From Cryobacterium sp. Y57 (GTDB lineage: Bacteria; Actinomycetota; Actinomycetes; Actinomycetales; Microbacteriaceae), in the NCBI RefSeq assembly GCF_002929505.1, contig NZ_PJJL01000062.1, forward strand, positions 58,048 through 122,047: a stretch of 64,000 nt of DNA. Reading direction: 5' to 3'. Position numbers and translations under genes: made by a program. Positions 61,026 through 64,000 of this stretch are shown here, piece after piece. The notes below the pieces were generated by a model. The model did not search any database. It was not told the origin of the DNA and saw only the letters and a program-made list of their open reading frames with translations. How positions within the stretch are numbered: position 1 is the stretch's first letter; every line of letters begins with the position of its first letter.

Positions 61026-61415
61026 GGTGGACTCCTCAAGGTTGGTCAATGTACCAGCTGCTGTGAACCGACCGGTCCGGCCTGGGCCCCAGCACGAAGA
61101 TAAACGAGCGTTGTGCTTGCGATCTTACCGAACGCCCCCATTCCTCCCATCGTCGCCGCCTGGTCATCTCCATCCGTGGCGCCAGCATCGCCCTGATCTG
61201 ATAGCGAGGCTTTTCAATCATTTGGCCATGTTAGAAAACGGAACAATCTTGTTCAAACGCTGCCCAAATGCTGCCCAAATGCTGCGACGATCGCAGATTA
61301 CCCGATGGCGTCCGTCAGAGGCGTCGCGGGTTCCCCGACGAGTTGAACAACGCGCAATTCTTGCAAGCTATTTGAAATAGGCGACGAGCCTGTCAGCTTA
61401 GGTCTGGGGCCATAA
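61026..61415. other. 390-bp intergenic stretch with an 11-bp tandem repeat
   Basis: No gene supported. It contains gctgcccaaat twice in tandem followed by gctgc (61260–61286). It should carry the promoter of the HAD hydrolase and the end of the signal peptidase transcript; no clear terminator hairpin was found. Confidence 0.5.
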
Positions 61416-61907
61416 TCATAATAGTGACGCGTCGAAGTTTTCCAGCGGTATAGCGCCGAATTCGCGCGAGTCGATGGATACAGCGCGGTTATCGCCGAGA
61501 ACGAAGACGTGACCTGCCGGGACGGTGACTGGGCCAAAATATGTCCCATCGATTCGACTGTGATCCACGAAGGGTTCACTGACTCGAACCCCATCCACGT
61601 ACAGGATGGCATCGCGGATATCGACCCGCTGGCCTCCGACAGCGATCACTCGCTTGATCGTCGTGTGACCGTCCTTGGGGTTTTGGAAGACCGCGAGCCG
61701 CCCGGGGGTGAAAGCATCCGCTGTCGGCGCGGTCTTCAGCAGAAAAATTATGCTTCCGCGAAGAACTGTAGGTTCCATGCTGTTGGACGACACGACCAGC
61801 GGTTCGACAACCCACAAACGCAACCCTAAAAGCAAGGTCAACGTCACGATGACTGCCACCGTGACGCGAGCGCGCGTCGCGCTCGCACCACGGTGGCCAA
61901 CCGTCAT
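61416..61907 (-). CDS. lepB: Signal peptidase I
   Basis: A compact 163-residue serine/lysine peptidase. One N-terminal helix (VTVAVIVTLTLLLGLRLWV) anchors it. The catalytic Ser is in VSSNSMEPTVLRGS and the Lys in TTIKRVIAVGGQ; box E is GHVFVLGDNRAVSIDSREFG. The ATG at 61907 has aagtgggg upstream; ATGs at 61925 and 61952 are alternatives, the last overlapping the oxidase gene. It directly follows an exported multicopper oxidase, so it may be a dedicated or secondary peptidase. Confidence 0.9.
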   Translation of the reverse strand: MTVGHRGASATRARVTVAVIVTLTLLLGLRLWVVEPLVVSSNSMEPTVLRGSIIFLLKTAPTADAFTPGRLAVFQNPKDGHTTIKRVIAVGGQRVDIRDAILYVDGVRVSEPFVDHSRIDGTYFGPVTVPAGHVFVLGDNRAVSIDSREFGAIPLENFDASLL

Positions 61908-61930
61908 ACTACGCCCCACTTCCATCTGGG

Positions 61931-63538
61931 TCAGGCTAGTCCGGTGTCCCATTGTGCCGGGGCCGCCGTTATCGGATTGTTCGTGATGGTATCTGCTGCG
62001 TCTTCGGGTCCAACCCGATACTGAACCATCATGTCGTGATCCTCATGCACGGTGTTGTGGCAGTGAATCATGTACCGACCGCTGTGTGGCCCGAACTTCA
62101 TCAATACCTTCACTTTTTCCCCCTCACCCACATACACAAAGTCCTTCGAACCCTTCTCGTATGCGAACGGGGCCCGCCCGTTTCGGCTGAGAACTTGAAA
62201 GTCGATCAGGTGGATGTGCATGGGATGAAACCAGCCGCCGGATGAGTTCGCAAATTCCCAAATTTCGACCGCGTTCAGGTCTGGATTCGCCGCCACTTTG
62301 CGGAACTCGCTGGCGATAACATCTTGCCAAGTGACGCCGTCGATGGTCCACATGCCGTTCTTGCGCTTCACTCGGAAGGTGCGCTGAATCGTCGCCGCGG
62401 AAGGCTGGAGCGCTATGACGTCGCTGGGGGCAAGTTGCGCGGGAATCGTGTTCCAGGTGGGATCGGTCGTGTCGACCGTGTCCGGAACGACGTCGAAAGC
62501 CATGATCGAGTTCGTGAACTTGTAGTCGACATTGTTTTTGTTCGACAGGTTGCGCAGCACGATCCGTTGGCCCGGCGCGTATTTACGGAAGTCGATCAGG
62601 ATTTCATAGCGCTCGGCCGGGGCGTGGCGCCAGCTCGCCACGGACTGGGATACCGGCATCAGCCCCCCGTCGGTGGCGACAACTGTGACGGGATCGCCCG
62701 TGCTGAGGGTCGGGCGCAGTGATCGGGAAATGCAGGCGTTCACGATGCGGAACCGGTACACGCGCTTCTTGACCTTCATGACCGGCCACGGCCTGCCGTT
62801 GACCAAAATCACATCGCCCCAGAGACCAGAGTGATCATTGTCGTCGAAACCCAGCGATCCGTCTTGAGCGAACATAGCGTCACTGATAGTCAGCGCTACG
62901 TCGAATTCTCCCTGGGGAAGGAGCGCCCGTTCAAGCGGATCGTGTAGGTGGTACTGCGCGGCCAGTCCGGAATAGACATTGCGCGCGGTGTTGTGCACTG
63001 CATGGTCGTGGTACCACAAGGTACGAGCCGGCTGAAAGTTGGGGTAAGAGTAATCCTTGCGAAAACCCACATTCGTGATGTCGCTCGCATAACCATCAAA
63101 TTGCGGCAGGGATGCTGAGCCATGAAGATGAGTGGACGTGTAGAGCAGGTGTCCATCGAGCGGATGCGTGGCGGGTAGCTGGTTACGCACGCGCAGCACA
63201 GCCTTCGTCCCCTGTTCGACGCTGATGGTGGGTCCAGGGAAAATACCGTTATACCCAAGAATCGGGGTCTTCAGCCGGGGGAGAATAGCGGCGCTGGCTG
63301 CCACCTCCGCGACCGTGAAATACTGCACGGGCACCCCATCGACCGGGTCAATATCCGATCGATCAGGTCGCAAAATGGGCGCCTGAACGAACGGTGTTTG
63401 GAACGGTCGGGGCAACTCACGCGAATCGAGAGCACTTGCCGACTTTGCCTCAATGTCTTGCAGCGGAAGCGATAAAACACCGGCTCCCACCACTCCCAAA
63501 CCACCCACCAAGAGAACTTGTCGCCGGGAAATCGTCAT
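61931..63538 (-). CDS. Exported multicopper oxidase (CotA/bilirubin oxidase-like)
   Basis: A 535-residue oxidase with three cupredoxin domains. All copper sites are present: HLHG, WYHDHAVH, HPMHIHL and HCHNTVHEDHDMM, the last giving the type 1 copper its Cys, His and Met. The N-terminus MTISRRQVLLVGGLG has a twin-arginine-like pair followed by a hydrophobic stretch, consistent with Tat export of a folded copper enzyme. Domain layout is closest to CotA, phenoxazinone synthase and bilirubin oxidase. Substrates may be phenolics, bilirubin or Mn/Cu ions. Confidence 0.92.
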   Translation of the reverse strand: MTISRRQVLLVGGLGVVGAGVLSLPLQDIEAKSASALDSRELPRPFQTPFVQAPILRPDRSDIDPVDGVPVQYFTVAEVAASAAILPRLKTPILGYNGIFPGPTISVEQGTKAVLRVRNQLPATHPLDGHLLYTSTHLHGSASLPQFDGYASDITNVGFRKDYSYPNFQPARTLWYHDHAVHNTARNVYSGLAAQYHLHDPLERALLPQGEFDVALTISDAMFAQDGSLGFDDNDHSGLWGDVILVNGRPWPVMKVKKRVYRFRIVNACISRSLRPTLSTGDPVTVVATDGGLMPVSQSVASWRHAPAERYEILIDFRKYAPGQRIVLRNLSNKNNVDYKFTNSIMAFDVVPDTVDTTDPTWNTIPAQLAPSDVIALQPSAATIQRTFRVKRKNGMWTIDGVTWQDVIASEFRKVAANPDLNAVEIWEFANSSGGWFHPMHIHLIDFQVLSRNGRAPFAYEKGSKDFVYVGEGEKVKVLMKFGPHSGRYMIHCHNTVHEDHDMMVQYRVGPEDAADTITNNPITAAPAQWDTGLA

Positions 63539-64000
63539 GCTTTTGTCCTTTCAAACGGATTTTAATGAAGTGCAGTAAGTACTCGTGACCTGAGGCCAGA
63601 TTGAGTGTCACCGAACGATGTGACGTCCGGTACCGAGAGAGAGTCTGGCTCTCTGGTCGTCTTTCACAACCAGCGCAATGGCTTTGTTGGGTATCGACGG
63701 GATCACCCCGGTGATGCGAGCGACACCGCCAAGCGGTGAATCGTTATCGGTCATCGGGCTCAAAACAACGTCCTTGGACGGTAAGAAGACATGCCGAAAG
63801 CGTCCCGCTCCCGCCTTATGAAAACCTTGTATCGAAGTCTGCATCCGGTGATCACAAACCTGGACTGAATCCGACGCTGAACAATACAAGTCATCACTCG
63901 TGACCCCCAATATTGGGGCTGGATGATCATGGTTTCTCCAAGGTCCCGGGACGAGAGTGCACTTGTGTGTGAATTTCTCATGCATTCTCATAAGGAGTGA
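63539..64000. other. End region; weak minus-strand frame of 127 residues
   Basis: A frame on the minus strand (63608–63991) ends LGGVARITGVIPSIPNKAIALVVKDDQRARLSLGTGRHIVR in two parts that look protein-like only toward the C-terminus. It has no clear RBS and no recognised family. It may be the tail of a decayed gene or chance. The promoter of the multicopper oxidase should lie between 63539 and 63607. Confidence 0.3.

Overview
The window is a GC-rich actinobacterial chromosome segment. The housekeeping gene order (coaD–DUF177–rpmF–rnc–mutM–smc, ddl–gpsA–plsC–murA–leuD–leuC), lipoprotein DUF3515 next to thiL, DUF3090 and FprA-type electron transfer all suggest Microbacteriaceae. A large wall-anchored ice-binding protein suggests a cold-adapted member such as a Cryobacterium-like organism. 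That assignment is an inference from gene content, not a database match.

Layout. 0–2.2 kb: a divergent TetR/MFS efflux pair sharing an 18-bp palindromic operator. 2.2–3.7 kb: a DUF2004-type protein and ftsY on the minus strand. 3.8–13.3 kb: one tightly coupled plus-strand sulfur assimilation operon (sulfite reductase, cysH, cysD, sulfonate-type ABC transporter, cysN, fprA, ferredoxin), with four TGAC boxes at exact 10-bp spacing upstream. 13.3–17.05 kb: an accessory island of secreted and membrane proteins of unknown function. It is flanked by the ferredoxin 3' end and a diverged second copy of that 3' end. 17.1–23.7 kb: hutD-like gene, smc, mutM, rnc, rpmF. 23.7–29.7 kb: DUF177, then transglutaminase/DUF58/MoxR/coaD, all minus. 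29.7–34.3 kb: recG, rsmD, thiL, DUF3515. 34.4–41.0 kb: ddl, gpsA, plsC, murA, leuD, leuC, the last preceded by a leucine leader peptide. 41.0–46.1 kb: a PP2C phosphatase, a TerC-family protein behind a yybP-ykoY (Mn) riboswitch, and the ice-binding adhesin. 46.2–49.9 kb: methyltransferase, DUF3090, histidine phosphatase, tRNA-Glu(CTC), metallo-beta-lactamase-fold protein. 49.9–52.9 kb: MacB-type ABC transporter with its own TetR regulator and two tandem operators. 52.8–56.6 kb: a hybrid histidine kinase and a double-receiver regulator. 56.8–64 kb: a membrane protein split by an in-frame TAG, an orphan ParA-like ATPase, a small helical protein, a HAD hydrolase, a minimal signal peptidase and a multicopper oxidase.

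How parts work together. The sulfur operon carries its own electron chain: NADPH to FprA, to the 7Fe ferredoxin, to the siroheme sulfite reductase. CysDN activates sulfate and CysH reduces APS. The embedded SsuABC-like transporter presumably brings in the sulfur source. The strongest unusual signals are the duplicated ferredoxin end around the island, the leuCD leader peptide whose Leu codons can pair with the leuC Shine-Dalgarno, the helically phased TGAC array, the degenerate receivers in the two-component pair, the interrupted membrane gene, and the wall-anchored ice-binding protein. No CRISPR array, insertion sequence, transposase or integrase was seen.
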